Of a stretch of 64,000 bases of DNA, positions 1 through 10,706 are shown one piece after another (position 1 is the first letter of the stretch; every line of letters starts with the position of its first letter). The DNA comes from Phytophthora colocasiae (lineage: Eukaryota; Oomycota; Peronosporomycetes; Peronosporales; Peronosporaceae). A program made the position numbers and the translations under genes. The stretch spans positions 186,001-250,000 of the forward strand of contig JAGKQI010000064.1 of NCBI GenBank assembly GCA_018806915.1, read 5' to 3'. The notes under the pieces were generated by a model. It had not been told where the DNA came from and searched no databases. It saw nothing but the letters and a program-made list of their open reading frames with translations.

Positions 1-200
1 GGAGTTTGTCCTAGCACTACAAACACCTCCAGCAGCAGCAATGGCAATGTTGCCATCGCAGTCAAGCGTCTTGTTCTTCCCCTGTGCAGCTGCGTAAAGA
101 TCGCTGCATGTCCGAAGGGGCGCGCTGTCGCAAGACGGTCGCTCGAAGGTCGCTACAAGCGCGACGAAGGGATGTCTAGGTGATGGGGTGCAGCCGTTCA
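1..200 (-). CDS. possible partial coding exon running off the left edge
   Basis: On the minus strand a reading frame is open from about position 200 to the window edge. Its stretch reading DLYAAAQGKNKTLDCDGNIA is rich in Cys, Ala and Gly and does not look random. No start or stop is visible and I do not recognise the family. It could be the 3' part of a gene lying to the left, or a chance open frame. Confidence 0.3.
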
Positions 201-490
201 ACCTTTCGCGATCAAATATAAGAGGTCAGAAAGCCTGCAATTTGTATGGGTCTGATCCGAGCAGAGCAGAGCGGATCCCGTATCAAATCCCACAGGTTTT
301 TGAAGTTTAGCGTCTGTTCCCTCCCACATAGTGAAACTCAGTCACCTGCTAGAAAATGGAAGCTGACCCCGCGCGCCACTCGATTCCCGCCCACCTGTCG
401 CCACAATGGCCACACGCCTTGTCGGTCATAACGATATCTGCTGCGTCTTGCATCAATCGACCTCCAAAAGCTCCAGTAGAAAAGGCCACC

Positions 491-1393
491 ATGGCGCCGC
501 CCTCCCTCAGTGTCGATGACGTGCTCATGGGTGAGATCCTTATGTCACTCAAGCGAGATAGTCCGACACGGATCAAGCTCGAACCGCAGCAGCAGCAGCA
601 GGAAACTACCGGCAGCTACCGGGGGAAGATGACTGGGTTGTCTGTGGAGGTGTCACTGCCGTCTGTTCCCTCCTCTGGTGCCGACAGCCCCGCTGACGTC
701 TTCAACTTCGACGCCTTCAGCTCTGTGAGTCCCATGGCTTACAAACTACCGCTGCACCCTGCAACCCCCACTGCAGTGGTAGCACGATCCCCTTCCAGAT
801 CGATCCCTGTGACTCCGCGAGGCAGCAGCAAACGCTATGGCCCGGTAGTGCAACTGGAAGACTTGAGGGAGTGCTTCAACATGCCAATTGCTGCCGTTGC
901 GCGCAAATTCGGCATTTGTGCCACTTTACTCAAGAAAATCTGTCGCCGGCATGGCATTCAACGCTGGCCACATCGACAGATCCGCAGTCTGCAGAAGAGC
1001 ATCGATATGTTGCGCGAGTCGCTGAGTGTGGCAAAGGGCACAAACAAGGAGTACATTGCCAAAAAGATCGCAGCTTTCGAGTACACGCTCGAGTGCATCA
1101 TGCAAGACCCCAACACGGCGGCCAAGGGCATTTCAGCAGGGAGATTGGCCTCCCCAGCCACGGAAGAGATGGTCAAGCGCGGCAACCGCGCTAAGAACCG
1201 CAAGAAAGCTGCTGCATCTAGAGCTGCTATGTCCGATGACGAAGAGATTGCCATTGAGGCAGCAGCGCCCGTTGTCGACATGCCCATGAAGCAAGACTGG
1301 ACAACCGAGAGCGGTGCACCTGGGCCGTCCGCACAGCGTCTTAACGCGCGCCGTGCCAGCGTACCCATGTCGCTCCAGTCCATTCTGTGCTGA
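491..1393 (+). CDS. RWP-RK domain putative transcription factor
   Basis: Encodes about 300 residues. The chosen ATG at 491 sits in a strong context (gccaccATGg); the same frame is open to an upstream ATG at 356 (45 more residues). An RWP-RK type DNA-binding region lies at about residues 121-180: FNMPIAAVARKFGICATLLK, then a CRRHGI segment, then RWPHRQIRSLQK. RWP-RK proteins are nuclear DNA-binding regulators known from plants, algae, slime moulds and oomycetes. The signature here is RWPHRQ rather than the canonical RWPxRK, so the final Lys is replaced by Gln. The N-terminal part is Ser/Pro-rich with a short poly-Gln run, and the C-terminal part is basic then acidic. Direct targets cannot be inferred. 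The single exon ends at TGA. Confidence 0.8.
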   Translation: MAPPSLSVDDVLMGEILMSLKRDSPTRIKLEPQQQQQETTGSYRGKMTGLSVEVSLPSVPSSGADSPADVFNFDAFSSVSPMAYKLPLHPATPTAVVARSPSRSIPVTPRGSSKRYGPVVQLEDLRECFNMPIAAVARKFGICATLLKKICRRHGIQRWPHRQIRSLQKSIDMLRESLSVAKGTNKEYIAKKIAAFEYTLECIMQDPNTAAKGISAGRLASPATEEMVKRGNRAKNRKKAAASRAAMSDDEEIAIEAAAPVVDMPMKQDWTTESGAPGPSAQRLNARRASVPMSLQSILC

Positions 1394-2020
1394 GCAGTAG
1401 AGTGTGGGGAGATGAATGTCATAGTGTAGCGTGTTGTGGGCGTGGACCATAGCTCGCAAGGTAGTAAGTAGCTCGTAGTGATGAAAAGTGAGGGAAAATC
1501 CTCGAGAAATAAATGAAGTGCAAGTGAATAGATAAGCGCGAAATCCAAGCAGGAAGATCTTTGGAACGTTAGTGCAGCATGTCCATGACACGCAATGACG
1601 TCCAATGCCGCGTCGATCTACTTGAATCCTGACACGAAGGGCTTCACTACACTGCAGTCTGCAATGCAAGCAAGCGAAGATGGCTGCAAATATTCTTGAA
1701 GAACTTCTTCTGCAGCGTTTCAATGGGGAATAATTGCTGCGGCAGTGCTCTCCCGTGTCAAAGTTTCGCGTCGCTTCATCGGATCTGGTTCAAATCATTG
1801 GCGTTGTCAGACATCAAGATGCACTTCAAGTTGAGGCATACAAAGATTAAGATATTCTACTGGCTACAACAGCTATTGCTGGCGAACTTATGATACTGTT
1901 CCAGTTTTAGAAGTTAAATGTAGCCTTCCAGGGGGTAAGCCACAACAAGAGATTAACGAAGCAGAAGCGCTATCCACCGTGGACTCCACACCATCTGAGC
2001 AATCGATACCTTCCTGAGTC
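1394..2020. other. intergenic, no gene seen
   Basis: About 630 bp between the RWP-RK gene and the NIPA transporter gene. It presumably holds the 3' UTR of the former and the promoter of the latter. I see no convincing ORF or repeat in it. Confidence 0.5.
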
Positions 2021-3379
2021 ATGGGCTGCGGAGAGCACGCGGAGAAATCCAACAACCTCTGGTATGTTGGCGTGATACTGAGTATCGTCGGCTCCATCGG
2101 CACCAACATGGGCGTGAACCTGCAGAAATTCTCCTTCATGCGCGAAGCCAAGGGCCGCAGTGTTGTTGACAAACGCGGCTACTTCCGGCAGCCTCTTTGG
2201 GTAATTGGGTTTCTTCTTGTAATCGGTGGCAGTGTTCTAGACTTTGTGGCTTTGGGTTTCCTCCCACAGTCTCTAGCTACACCTGTTGGTGGATCTACAA
2301 TGGTAGCCAATGTTGTCTTCGCGTCACTGTTTCTCAAGGAGAAGTTCACCAGGTCGGACGCTATTGGCACCGCTTTAGTTCTGCTTGGAATCATCGTGGT
2401 CGCCACTTTCGCTGAGAAGGAGAGCGCCTGCTATACAGTGCACGAGCTGGTCGCGCTATACCAGGAGCCGCTTTTCGCCGTGTATGCAACGCTCATGTGC
2501 ATTTCCTGCGCCACCCTCTTCCTCCTCACGCGAAAGATGGAGCACACACTCAAACACAAAGGTCGGACCTCTCCTGAGTACAAACGTTTTCGGAAACTTC
2601 ATCCAGTGAGCTACCCAGCGCTATCAGGGATATTCGGTGCGCAGTCTGTGCTGTTCGCGAAATCCATGGCCGAACTCATGAAGACAACCATTGAAGGCGA
2701 CAATCAGTTCGTGACCTTCGGCGCGTACGCAATCACACTCAGTATGCTCATTTGTGTGTTCATGCAGATCCACTGGCTGGCTCATGGCCTGCAGAAGTTC
2801 GATGCCGTGTTTGTTGTTCCAGTTTTCCAGTGCTTCTTCATCTCCGTGTCCATCTTTGGTGGCGGCGTGTACTTCAAAGAGTTTGCCAAGATGGAGCCCC
2901 TCGCGCTCGGCATGTTTTCGCTAGGTGCAGTTATTACCATCAGCGGAGTCGTCAAACTCGCACATCGGGATATGCAGAAGCTCAGCCCACTGAGGAGAAT
3001 GCGTGCTGCCGGTAGCATGCTGCTGTTTATCCACCGAGCCCAGAAAGCTCGTAATATCAAGGCTCGATGGTCTACGACTCCCACCACAAGCGAGACAGCG
3101 AAATTCTTCCAGGAGCATAGTGTTCCTTTGATCTGCACGAAGAAGCTTACCACACCACCAGAGTCCTGCTCGACTCCACCATCAGTGAGGAGCATAGGGC
3201 AGCGCTCGAAATCATCCGTACTACCAGTTGGCCCTGAAGGAGCTCCTGCTGTGACTACGACTGCATCTGTAACTCCAGCTCCAGCCGGACCGCAGTTGTC
3301 GAGCCGTCAATTGGCAGGATCATCATCGTCCGGAGGCAGGAGAGAAGCACGAGGGCCTGCACTGCCAGCTAAGAAGTAA
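2021..3379 (+). CDS. NIPA-family magnesium transporter
   Basis: Encodes 452 residues of a polytopic membrane protein of the NIPA (DUF803) family, which transports Mg2+ across plasma or endosomal membranes. The family hallmark follows the first membrane segment: NNLWYVGVILSIVGSIGTNM, then GVNLQKFS. Successive hydrophobic segments include WVIGFLLVIGGSVLDFVALG, LATPVGGSTMVANVVFASLF and GTALVLLGIIVVATFA, giving about nine helices across residues 12-315. The C-terminal 140 residues are hydrophilic, Ser/Thr/Pro-rich and probably cytosolic; such a tail is longer than in the human proteins. It is a single exon. It converges on the SAICAR synthetase gene across a MITE-like element. Confidence 0.85.
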   Translation: MGCGEHAEKSNNLWYVGVILSIVGSIGTNMGVNLQKFSFMREAKGRSVVDKRGYFRQPLWVIGFLLVIGGSVLDFVALGFLPQSLATPVGGSTMVANVVFASLFLKEKFTRSDAIGTALVLLGIIVVATFAEKESACYTVHELVALYQEPLFAVYATLMCISCATLFLLTRKMEHTLKHKGRTSPEYKRFRKLHPVSYPALSGIFGAQSVLFAKSMAELMKTTIEGDNQFVTFGAYAITLSMLICVFMQIHWLAHGLQKFDAVFVVPVFQCFFISVSIFGGGVYFKEFAKMEPLALGMFSLGAVITISGVVKLAHRDMQKLSPLRRMRAAGSMLLFIHRAQKARNIKARWSTTPTTSETAKFFQEHSVPLICTKKLTTPPESCSTPPSVRSIGQRSKSSVLPVGPEGAPAVTTTASVTPAPAGPQLSSRQLAGSSSSGGRREARGPALPAKK

Positions 3380-3409
3380 TACTACAACAAGACAAATTGC
3401 TGTGTATAC

Positions 3410-3839
3410 ACATGTGAGACTACGGCAAACAAAATGATACTAATGCACCTTTTAGAGTTTTCGAGATAATCGCGTTTGAAGTTGACCAATCAAAAATCGT
3501 ACCTAATCGGACATCAAAAATTTGAAACCGAAAATCACTGGGAAATGGTTTAAAAGTACTCTTATTCACCTGCTGTTCACACGTTCTTTCCATCAATATA
3601 CAAAACATTAAAAACGGAGCAATATTGACTCGACAACTCTCCTAAACATGTCGAGTTTTTGAGGCCTTGAAAATGGAGACATATTTTTTAGATGAACACT
3701 ACTGATCGGCTATTGAATATCTCGAGACGTACTAGGGCTTAAAATAAGCACAAGACACGGCTCTATCGAGTAGTGTGCTTAAATCGCGATTCGTACTTAG
3801 GTTCATTAGTATCATTTGGTCCGCCGCAGTCTCACATGT
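3410..3839. repeat. MITE-like element with terminal inverted repeats
   Basis: The left end (ACATGTGAGACTACGGC at 3410) and the reverse complement of the right end (ACATGTGAGACTGCGGC, ending at 3839) match. The match continues imperfectly to a shared AAATGATACTAATG, about 36 bp in total. The 430-bp interior is AT-rich and has no ORF. This is the architecture of a miniature inverted-repeat element. I could not fix a target-site duplication, so the superfamily is unknown. Confidence 0.6.
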
Positions 3840-3889
3840 ATTTGCTCTACTGAGAGAGACATCCAGGCGTGTTCTTGCTACGTAGGCGT

Positions 3890-4918
3890 CTACTTGGATA
3901 GAAGAGCTTTGCGGACGCCCTCGACCAGCTCGTCCTCAGGTTTGACGTCGACAGCAGGGAACTCGAACTCCGAGCCAGTGATGAGCTCGTAAAGGAGAAT
4001 GTAGCGACGCGAAAGTTCACTCACAAGCTCCTTGGGGGCCTCTGGCAGAACAGCATCATTGTAAGGGTCGCAGTGCTCCTTGAACCACAGACGGAGGAAC
4101 TCCTTGTCGATGTTCTCAGGAGACTTACCCTCGGCCATGCGCTGCTCGTACGAGTCAGCCAGCCAGTAGCGGCTCGAGTCAGGTGTGTGGATCTCGTCAA
4201 TGAGCAGGATCTCACCGGTGGCTTCGTCGTATCCGAACTCGTACTTGGTGTCGACGAGAATGAGACCGCGCTTGGCAGCCTGCTCCTGGCCGAAAGCAAA
4301 CAGCTCCAGCGTCTTCTTCTCGCAGTAATCCCACTGCTCCTGGGTCATACGTCCACTACGGACGATCTCGATGCCGGAGATGAGTTCATCGTGTTCGTCA
4401 TCCTTGGTTGTGGGCGTTACAAGGTTCTGCGGCAGCTTCTGGTGCTGAATGTAGCCATCCTGGAGCTTGTGGCCACAGAAGTCTCGACTTCCGTTCTTGT
4501 AGTTGGTCCACATGCTGGTGCTCGTAGATCCCGTGATGTAGCCACGTACAACGAACTCGACGGGGAAGACCGTGCACTTCTTGCAGAGCATGGCAGAAGG
4601 ATGCGGAACGCCCAGCAAGTGGTTCGCCACGATGTGCTTGGTCTGGTTGAACCACCAGACACTAGTGAGCGTCAGCACACGGCTCTTGAATGGCACAGAA
4701 GCCAGTGCACGGTCGAAGGCCGACTGGCGGTCCGTGGACACGAGCAGCACGCGGTCCTCAAACACGTACACGTCGCGCACTTTGCCCGTGATCTGCTTGA
4801 AAGCCGGCAGCTCCTTGCTGAGCACCGCCAGCGACGTGGCTGTCAGCGTCTGGCCATTCTCGATCTTCGACAGGTACGTCTGGGTGCGCTTCTCGGCTTC
4901 AGCGACGACGACACTCAT
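3890..4918 (-). CDS. phosphoribosylaminoimidazole-succinocarboxamide synthase (SAICAR synthetase)
   Basis: Encodes 342 residues. The enzyme joins CAIR and aspartate at the cost of ATP to give SAICAR in de novo purine synthesis, in the cytosol. Family features include GKVRDVYVFEDRVLLVSTDR near residue 44, FVVRGYITGSTSTSMW near residue 122, ILVDTKYEFG near residue 220 and the C-terminal EIHTPDSSRYW at about 243-253. It is a stand-alone, yeast Ade1-like enzyme with no fused AIR carboxylase domain as in animals. The length is slightly above yeast Ade1. The start ATG at 4918 is followed by a short N-terminal extension rich in charged residues. Single exon. Confidence 0.93.
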   Translation of the reverse strand: MSVVVAEAEKRTQTYLSKIENGQTLTATSLAVLSKELPAFKQITGKVRDVYVFEDRVLLVSTDRQSAFDRALASVPFKSRVLTLTSVWWFNQTKHIVANHLLGVPHPSAMLCKKCTVFPVEFVVRGYITGSTSTSMWTNYKNGSRDFCGHKLQDGYIQHQKLPQNLVTPTTKDDEHDELISGIEIVRSGRMTQEQWDYCEKKTLELFAFGQEQAAKRGLILVDTKYEFGYDEATGEILLIDEIHTPDSSRYWLADSYEQRMAEGKSPENIDKEFLRLWFKEHCDPYNDAVLPEAPKELVSELSRRYILLYELITGSEFEFPAVDVKPEDELVEGVRKALLSK

Positions 4919-5591
4919 GCTAGTTGATGCAGTTTGGATGGCTGGTCAGCGGCACTTGAACAGCGCTATTATGATATTTTGATGTAAAACACACAAAATG
5001 ATGTGCAGATGGTGTGCACGAAACGGTCAGTAGAAAACGTGGAGCTGGAATACTACATGTAACAGTGTAGCTGCTTTCTTCTCCTACTCTCCCTCCTTTA
5101 GTGCATGTTGTTGCTTCTTATGTCGGAAGAGCGTTTCCTTTCCGTAAATGCACGGATTAATACATGGAAGGGATCGGCCGGTTTCACCTAGGCACAGACT
5201 CGATAGCACGCCATCGCCTTGCATGTGGACGACACGCCACGCTGAGCGAGTGTAATTAGAGGCCAGATGGGCCACCTGGTGACTTGGGGCCATGTCGCCG
5301 ATTGTTTGGGCAATGTCGCGACATGTCCTTGCGGTGCTGGTGACCTTGAAGCGAACGGTGGATTTATCTGCGACGACGGCACTCTCAGCAAAGCAGACAG
5401 ATCAAGAAGAAGGGTACGCACGCGTATAGTATGTTTCTCTGTATTGGTACGATAGTTATTTGCACAAGACTTATGTGGCTCGAATAGATAGCTCAAAATG
5501 CTCGAGGCCTTGGAAGCTGGCACGCAGGCGCGACATACATCTCAACCCGGTCGGACAACCAGCCCAGCTGCTGGTTCTTGGCGATGTGTAG
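4919..5591. other. intergenic, no gene seen
   Basis: About 670 bp upstream of the SAICAR synthetase gene and downstream of the basic hypothetical gene. Short open frames on both strands look like noise. It contains small palindromes such as atgtcgcgacat near 5310. Confidence 0.4.
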
Positions 5592-6176
5592 TTAATCAGT
5601 CGACGCCTCTACGACGCACTCGAGTTGCACCGCAACTTCGCGCTCATGCGCCGCGCGCTGAAAAGCTCCTACGATGGCGAAGTAGCTTAGTTGTTTCCTT
5701 CTGCGGGGCTTCTGTGCGCGCTCACGATCGCGACGACGACGCTTCTCCAGCTCGAACTTGATGCGGTTGCTGACAGCCAGCAACGCATTCACCGTTTTAG
5801 GCGGTGATACTGCAGCGGTCTCCACTCGCTGTTGTTCTTCAGCATCGACTTCAGAGTCTTCGTCAACAGATTCGAAGTCAAAGCGAGCGCGTTTGGTCGG
5901 GCCACGACTGTGCACTGGTGACACGGCAGGTGTTGGAGGCGCGAAGCTCTCCAAGTCGCGTTTGAGCGATACTTTAAGCGCTGTCAGCGCTGCAGACAAA
6001 TTGGCTCCGTCTGCAGCGGCATCGGACGCCGGGGCTGTACTTAGAGGCGTAGTCATGGGTTGACGCATCGGTCCGCACGTCAGCACACGTTGAGGGATAG
6101 TCGACGCGGCGCTGAAGAGGCTCTTGCGCTTCTTGGAACTCTGGGTGATCGGCATGGTATCCACCTTCACTTCCAT
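5592..6176 (-). CDS. basic hypothetical protein, possibly nuclear
   Basis: A 194-residue open frame with ATG at 6176. No family recognised. Visible features are an N-terminal QSSKKRKSLFS and an internal PTKRARFDFESVDEDSEVDA that combine basic, NLS-like clusters with an acidic patch. A C-terminal arginine-rich helix, EKRRRRDRERAQKPRRRK, lies at about residues 147-164 and is followed by LSYFAIVGAF. The composition suggests a nuclear or nucleic-acid-associated protein, but this is inference only. The codon pattern and the GC-rich sequence support a real gene over a chance ORF. Confidence 0.55.
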   Translation of the reverse strand: MEVKVDTMPITQSSKKRKSLFSAASTIPQRVLTCGPMRQPMTTPLSTAPASDAAADGANLSAALTALKVSLKRDLESFAPPTPAVSPVHSRGPTKRARFDFESVDEDSEVDAEEQQRVETAAVSPPKTVNALLAVSNRIKFELEKRRRRDRERAQKPRRRKQLSYFAIVGAFQRAAHEREVAVQLECVVEASTD

Positions 6177-7747
6177 ACTGTGGGCCAGGCGGCGATGTGT
6201 TTTGGCGAGTCTGATGCTGCTCAGCGAGATACACGGGGTACAAAACAGGGCAGAAGGTTTCTCGAGAGAAGGAACGCCACACTAATGCACTGAGGTTCTG
6301 TGCGAAGGTGGGGCGAGAACTCACTACGATTCAATAGCTTCGATGGCTGTGCTCAAGCGGTGCCTCTTCCACAAAGACGCTTCTTCTTCTTTTTCTTGGC
6401 TGAAAGGCTACCAGAAAGCACTTGCGCCCTAGACAGCAAATTCAGCAATGATCGAGCCATCGGCAGAAGAGAAGTGAGAGCTGGGATCGAAACGGCGCCC
6501 ACCCAAAAACAGGCCGCATCCGAGTTTAAAACCCAGTGCCCAAAAATCAAGTCAACCAAGGTTTTTCGGAACGGTACTGGGTCAAGACCCGGGCCTTCTG
6601 ATTGATTGAAATGGATCCTTTTCGACCAATGGGCGTGCGCCAGAAAAGGGATACATTTCAGCGAATCGCGCTCGTCGGTCTGTTGGCGAGGACGAGTTGG
6701 TGGCCCTGCAAGATTGCGGGCGTCTCTGTTCCGCTTCGATGACCGCATGGGCTTAAGAACCAGTCAAGCTGCGAGCCCAACATTCAGCTGCTGTGCAGTT
6801 GCTTGTACTGCTGCAGGCACTGGTCAGGGGCAGCGCTTGAAATCCGCTTTGCACTGGCTGGTCAGCAGCAACTGAGACGCTGCTGCCGGTGGTTACCTGA
6901 GCGTTCACACAAGCGAACAGTACGCGGCATGAGGCAGGTTGAACTTAACGTGATCGTTCGTTCCACCACCAACAGGTATTAATAACAGGTCAAGCGCTGA
7001 TCTCCAGTTGCCTGAATAGCGTCACAAACTATTCCTCATCTGTGTCGCGAGCAATGCATCCACTTGACCCGAAGGGTGTTGATATACAATCACCAGCGCT
7101 TTCCAGGCAACAGAGCCTCAACTTCGACATGGAGTCTTGCATCGGTAGGTCAGTTGTACCACGTCCGCCGTTGACTTGATTCTGGGAGGTCTTGGCAGCA
7201 AATCGAGAACTGACCTTTAGCGGCGTTGATGGCAATGGACTTGCGCGTCATGTGCGACCGTCAAGACTTATGCTCACTCCCATGGCCAGCATAGCACTCG
7301 TCAATACTGCGTATTGGAAGGAGCTTTTGTCGCTTGCAATTCTACTCGCCCTGCGTCACCATTCGCGCCTACATTTTGCTGTTTGGGGACTCATCGGTGT
7401 CATCTGTGCACATTTGGTGGCAGTAGTCGTCGTTACAGTTGTGAAACGCAATAGCCAATCAAGACGCAATATCCTGTGAGCCAGCATCATTTAACAATTG
7501 CATACAAAAACCAAGTGAATACCTCTAAAATCTTATTCGCTCGCGATCTTGCATTTCAACGGACGGCCCATACTGAAGCCAAGTCAGCGGCAACTTGAAG
7601 CATTTAATTCCTCTACTCAGCCTTTGCGCACGTAAACGGCAGGTTCCCCCACACATCCGCACGTGCAGTCTACCCCACTCCTCGATTTGCTCCAGGGGCC
7701 CCACTCTTCTGACCTCCACAGTCTTCTCTCTTCTTAGCCCAGTAACC
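6177..7747. other. long gene-poor interval
   Basis: About 1.57 kb without a convincing gene. The best candidate is a plus-strand frame at 7192-7479 whose product would have two hydrophobic stretches (SIALVNTAYWKELLSLAILL and WGLIGVICAHLVAVVVVTVV). It has no recognisable family and no supporting motif, so I do not call it a gene. Confidence 0.4.
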
Positions 7748-9058
7748 ATGAGCGAGGAAGCGACCAACAAACGTACACCCAGCAATGTATTTCGTTACGT
7801 CAGAGGGACCACTAATGAGATCACTATGTGTTGTTCCTTGCAGCGACGTCGGGCGTAGTGTCCTTTATCACCGGCGGATTCGGTGGTACGTTTTGCATGT
7901 GTGGCGTCATATATGTCGCTTTTCTATTCGATCTCTGAAGTGGAATGCTGACTGCGGACTGTGACCTTGTAGGTATGTGCCTCGTTGCGACTGGCCACCC
8001 CCTGGATCTCATCAAGGTCAACATGCAGACGCAGCCGAAGGCTCTGCCCGGTGAGGCGCCCATGTACTCCAATGCGATCGACTGCGCCCGCAAAATGGTC
8101 GCAAAGGACGGAGTACGTAACTCTTCCGGGTGAAAAAGCTAGCGTTAGGCCATTCTGACTGAATTGTTTTGTGCAGATCCGTGGCTTGTACCGCGGCATG
8201 TCAGCACCGCTTGTGGGTGTCACCCCGATCTTCGCCACTTGCTTCTGGGGCTATGACATGGGGAAGCTCATTGCGGTGAGTACAGTGTTCGACAGCATTT
8301 TCGTCATTGAGACACGTATCGAGTGGTTCTAATCCATTGCAATGTTGTGCAAACTACATTCAGATCAAGGCATCGGGTCAGTCGCCCACACAACCTCTGT
8401 CAATGGGGCAGATCATGTTTGCTGGTGGCTTCTCAGCTATTCCAGCCACTGTGGTCATGGCTCCTGGCGAGCGCATCAAGTGCTTACTCCAAATCCAAGC
8501 ACAAGCTGTGGAGCGTGGTGAGCCTAAGCTGTACGACGGCATGATTGACTGTGCTAAGAAGCTGTACCGCACGGGTGGTCTATCGAGCATCTTCCGGGGC
8601 TGGGAAGCTACATTGCTGCGTGATGTGCCGGGGTAAGTGCTTTGAAGATGATTGCTGCTTCAGCTTGTGGATATTATTGTCTAACCGCGTGTTGTTAATA
8701 CAGCTCCGTGGGATACTTCGGCGGTTTTGAGGCGATTAAGCGCGGGCTAACGCCCAAGGGCAAGGATCCGTCGGATCTGAATGCTTTCCGTGTGTTCGTT
8801 GCTGGAGGCTTTGCGGGTATCATCAACTGGGTCATCGCAATCCCTCCCGACGTTATCAAGTCCCGCATTCAGACTGCACCGGAGGGCACGTACCGCGGTA
8901 TTGTGCACTGTTTCCAGGTACTCATGAAGCAAGAGGGTCCTGGAGCACTTTTCAACGGTGTGGGACCTGCTATGGCTCGTGCATTCCCGGCCAACGCTGC
9001 CTGCTTCCTTGGTGTGGAGTTCTCCAAGAAGTTCCTTGGTCTCTTCGGTTTCTACTAA
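7748..9058 (+). CDS. mitochondrial carnitine/acylcarnitine-type carrier (SLC25 family), six exons
   Basis: I assemble six exons: 7748-7772, 7844-7885, 7973-8112, 8177-8275, 8364-8632 and 8704-9058. All introns are GT-AG and the total encodes 309 residues, the usual carrier length. All three SLC25 repeats carry the P-x-[DE]-x-x-[KR] signature: [26 protein letters not shown] and [13 protein letters not shown]. The overall pattern ([36 protein letters not shown]) is most like carnitine/acylcarnitine translocase, which exchanges acylcarnitine for carnitine across the inner mitochondrial membrane. An ornithine-type carrier is the main alternative. The first exon boundary (AAC-AAA-C before GTACAC) is chosen because it keeps the frame; it is the least certain junction. 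Confidence 0.87.
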
Positions 9059-9155
9059 GCTCGAGTAAATGAGCGCTTGATAAATACAGAAGAGATCTTC
9101 TTTAATGAAAAACAAAGACGTTGCCAATATACTACAGTATTACTGATCATGCCGC

Positions 9156-9762
9156 CTACTTCAAAAGACTCTTGCGGGAGAAAGCGTCGTTGATCTCTGC
9201 ACGTGGCTCGTCAGTTCCGCGATACAGCGTGTTGCTGTACAGCTCCACGACATCTCTGCGTTACGAAACATTGCACATCTCGTCAATGAACAATTGCTCG
9301 ACCCCAGTAACACTACAACGTACGAAATGCGCTTGAGTTCCGCCTTCGCTTCTGCAATAGCAGTTTCTTGCTCCTCCAGCGAAGTGTTAGTGCCTGGTAG
9401 CGACCGCAGTAGCTCCAGCGCATCCGTGTACTTCTGCTTCACCGACACCGCCTACAAACAGAAAACAATAGTCAGAATACGGTGTTATTAATTCTATCAG
9501 CAGGTAAAGATTATGTGTTGTAGGAATAGCCGCATGAGACTTACTGAGGCCGAGACGTCTCCGATCCGCATGGTTTCTTGGGTGGAATTGGCCGACAAAA
9601 CGTCCTTTAGCACGTCGATAAGGTTCGGCAGCACATCAAACGTCTAGCAAATAGTAGCGGGGTATTATACAGATATTCATACAGTATCTACACGTATAGC
9701 AGACGCTGTACCTCGTGTAGCTTGGCCTTAGAGACGGAAGTGCCGGCCACGGACGAGTCCAT
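9156..9762 (-). CDS. MED9-like Mediator subunit, four exons
   Basis: Exons on the minus strand are 9712-9762, 9545-9643, 9324-9451 and 9156-9255. All introns are GT-AG, and the joined frame gives about 125 residues. The middle reads TFDVLPNLIDVLKDVLSANS and later LELLRSLPGTNTSLEEQETA. This matches the MED9 pattern I know from animals: a LPxL...L helix, then the LxxMPG turn, then an acidic/Gln helix. MED9 belongs to the Mediator middle module, which bridges activators and RNA polymerase II. The protein is short and the match rests on pattern only, so another small coiled-coil protein is possible. Confidence 0.55.
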
Positions 9763-10051
9763 CGTCGCAAGTTTAGTCGCCAAATGGAACTGAGCCGTTT
9801 ATTTATGCTAGTTGAAAGGATATTCTACAAGATAGGTTATTTGACTTACCATCCACAACTACTACTGTACGTAGTACGTACAACTGCATGTACAGAGCTT
9901 CGGACGAACTGTATTAAAACGAACAAGACAAGCAAATTGGTGGGACAAAAGATGCGGACATCTTCGGGAAGAATTTTATTCCTTCATGTAACCTGGATGG
10001 GAGTAGTTACTGTCTCGATCGACGTCAAGAAATACGAAAGAAAGCTGACGC

Positions 10052-10706
10052 TTACTCCTTCTTGGCGACGGGGGCAGCGACCTTCTTGGCCTTGCGTTCG
10101 CGGGCCGACTTGGCCTTCTCCTTGCGGGCCTCCGACTGCTCCTTGAGGGTCTTTTCACGGTGACGCTCGGCCTTCATCTTGTGGATGGTCTCCATGAGCA
10201 CACGCTTGTTCTTGAACTGGTTACCCTTGCTACGCATGTACAGCTCGTGGTAGATGTGCTTGTCGATCTTCTTGGCCTCACGGTACTTGCGGAGGAGACG
10301 ACGGAGCACACGGATACGACGCATCCAGATCACCTTGAAGGGCAGACGCGCGTTGGCCGTACCGCGACGCTTACCGATGCCCGTGTGGCGGCCCTTGCGC
10401 TTGGCCTCGTTACGCTTGGTGAAGCGAGCGCGCGAGTGGATCACCTGCGGCTTCTTGATGACAAAGCCATCCTTCACGAGCTTGCGGATGTTCTGACGCG
10501 AGTTGGCCAGAGCAATCTCGTTCGACTCGTTAGGGTCGAGCCAGATTTTGCGCTTGCCGCACTTGAGCACGGACGCGGCCAGACTGCGAGTTTTAAAGGG
10601 AAAAATAGACGAACGTCAGCATATCTGGTAGCCTGAGAAACCTGTGAACCTGTATATCTGCTGTAATAGAGGACACGCACCGCTTTTGAAGCTTCAAGGA
10701 CACCAT
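10052..10706 (-). CDS. RPL19: 60S ribosomal protein L19e (eL19), two exons
   Basis: Exon 1 is 10681-10706 and encodes MVSLKLQKR up to a split Arg codon. The intron is GT-AG, and exon 2 is 10052-10583. The product is about 185 residues. The conserved start ([18 protein letters not shown]), [15 protein letters not shown] and [16 protein letters not shown] are diagnostic of eL19. The protein sits on the large subunit of cytosolic ribosomes. The C-terminal helix is Lys/Arg/Glu-rich as in other eukaryotes. The codon use is strongly biased to C/G-ending codons, as expected for a highly expressed gene. Confidence 0.95.

Noticed and set aside
4073..4927. 284-residue ORF antisense to SAICAR synthetase
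   Set aside because: Third-position GC bias of the real gene keeps the opposite strand open; no domain.
7192..7479. Plus-strand ORF with two hydrophobic stretches
   Set aside because: No family pattern, no neighbouring exon or promoter signal; hydrophobic runs of this kind arise by chance in AT/CT-rich sequence.
10160..10636. 158-residue ORF antisense to eL19
   Set aside because: Shadow ORF rich in Leu/His/Val/Thr caused by the strongly biased codons of the ribosomal gene.
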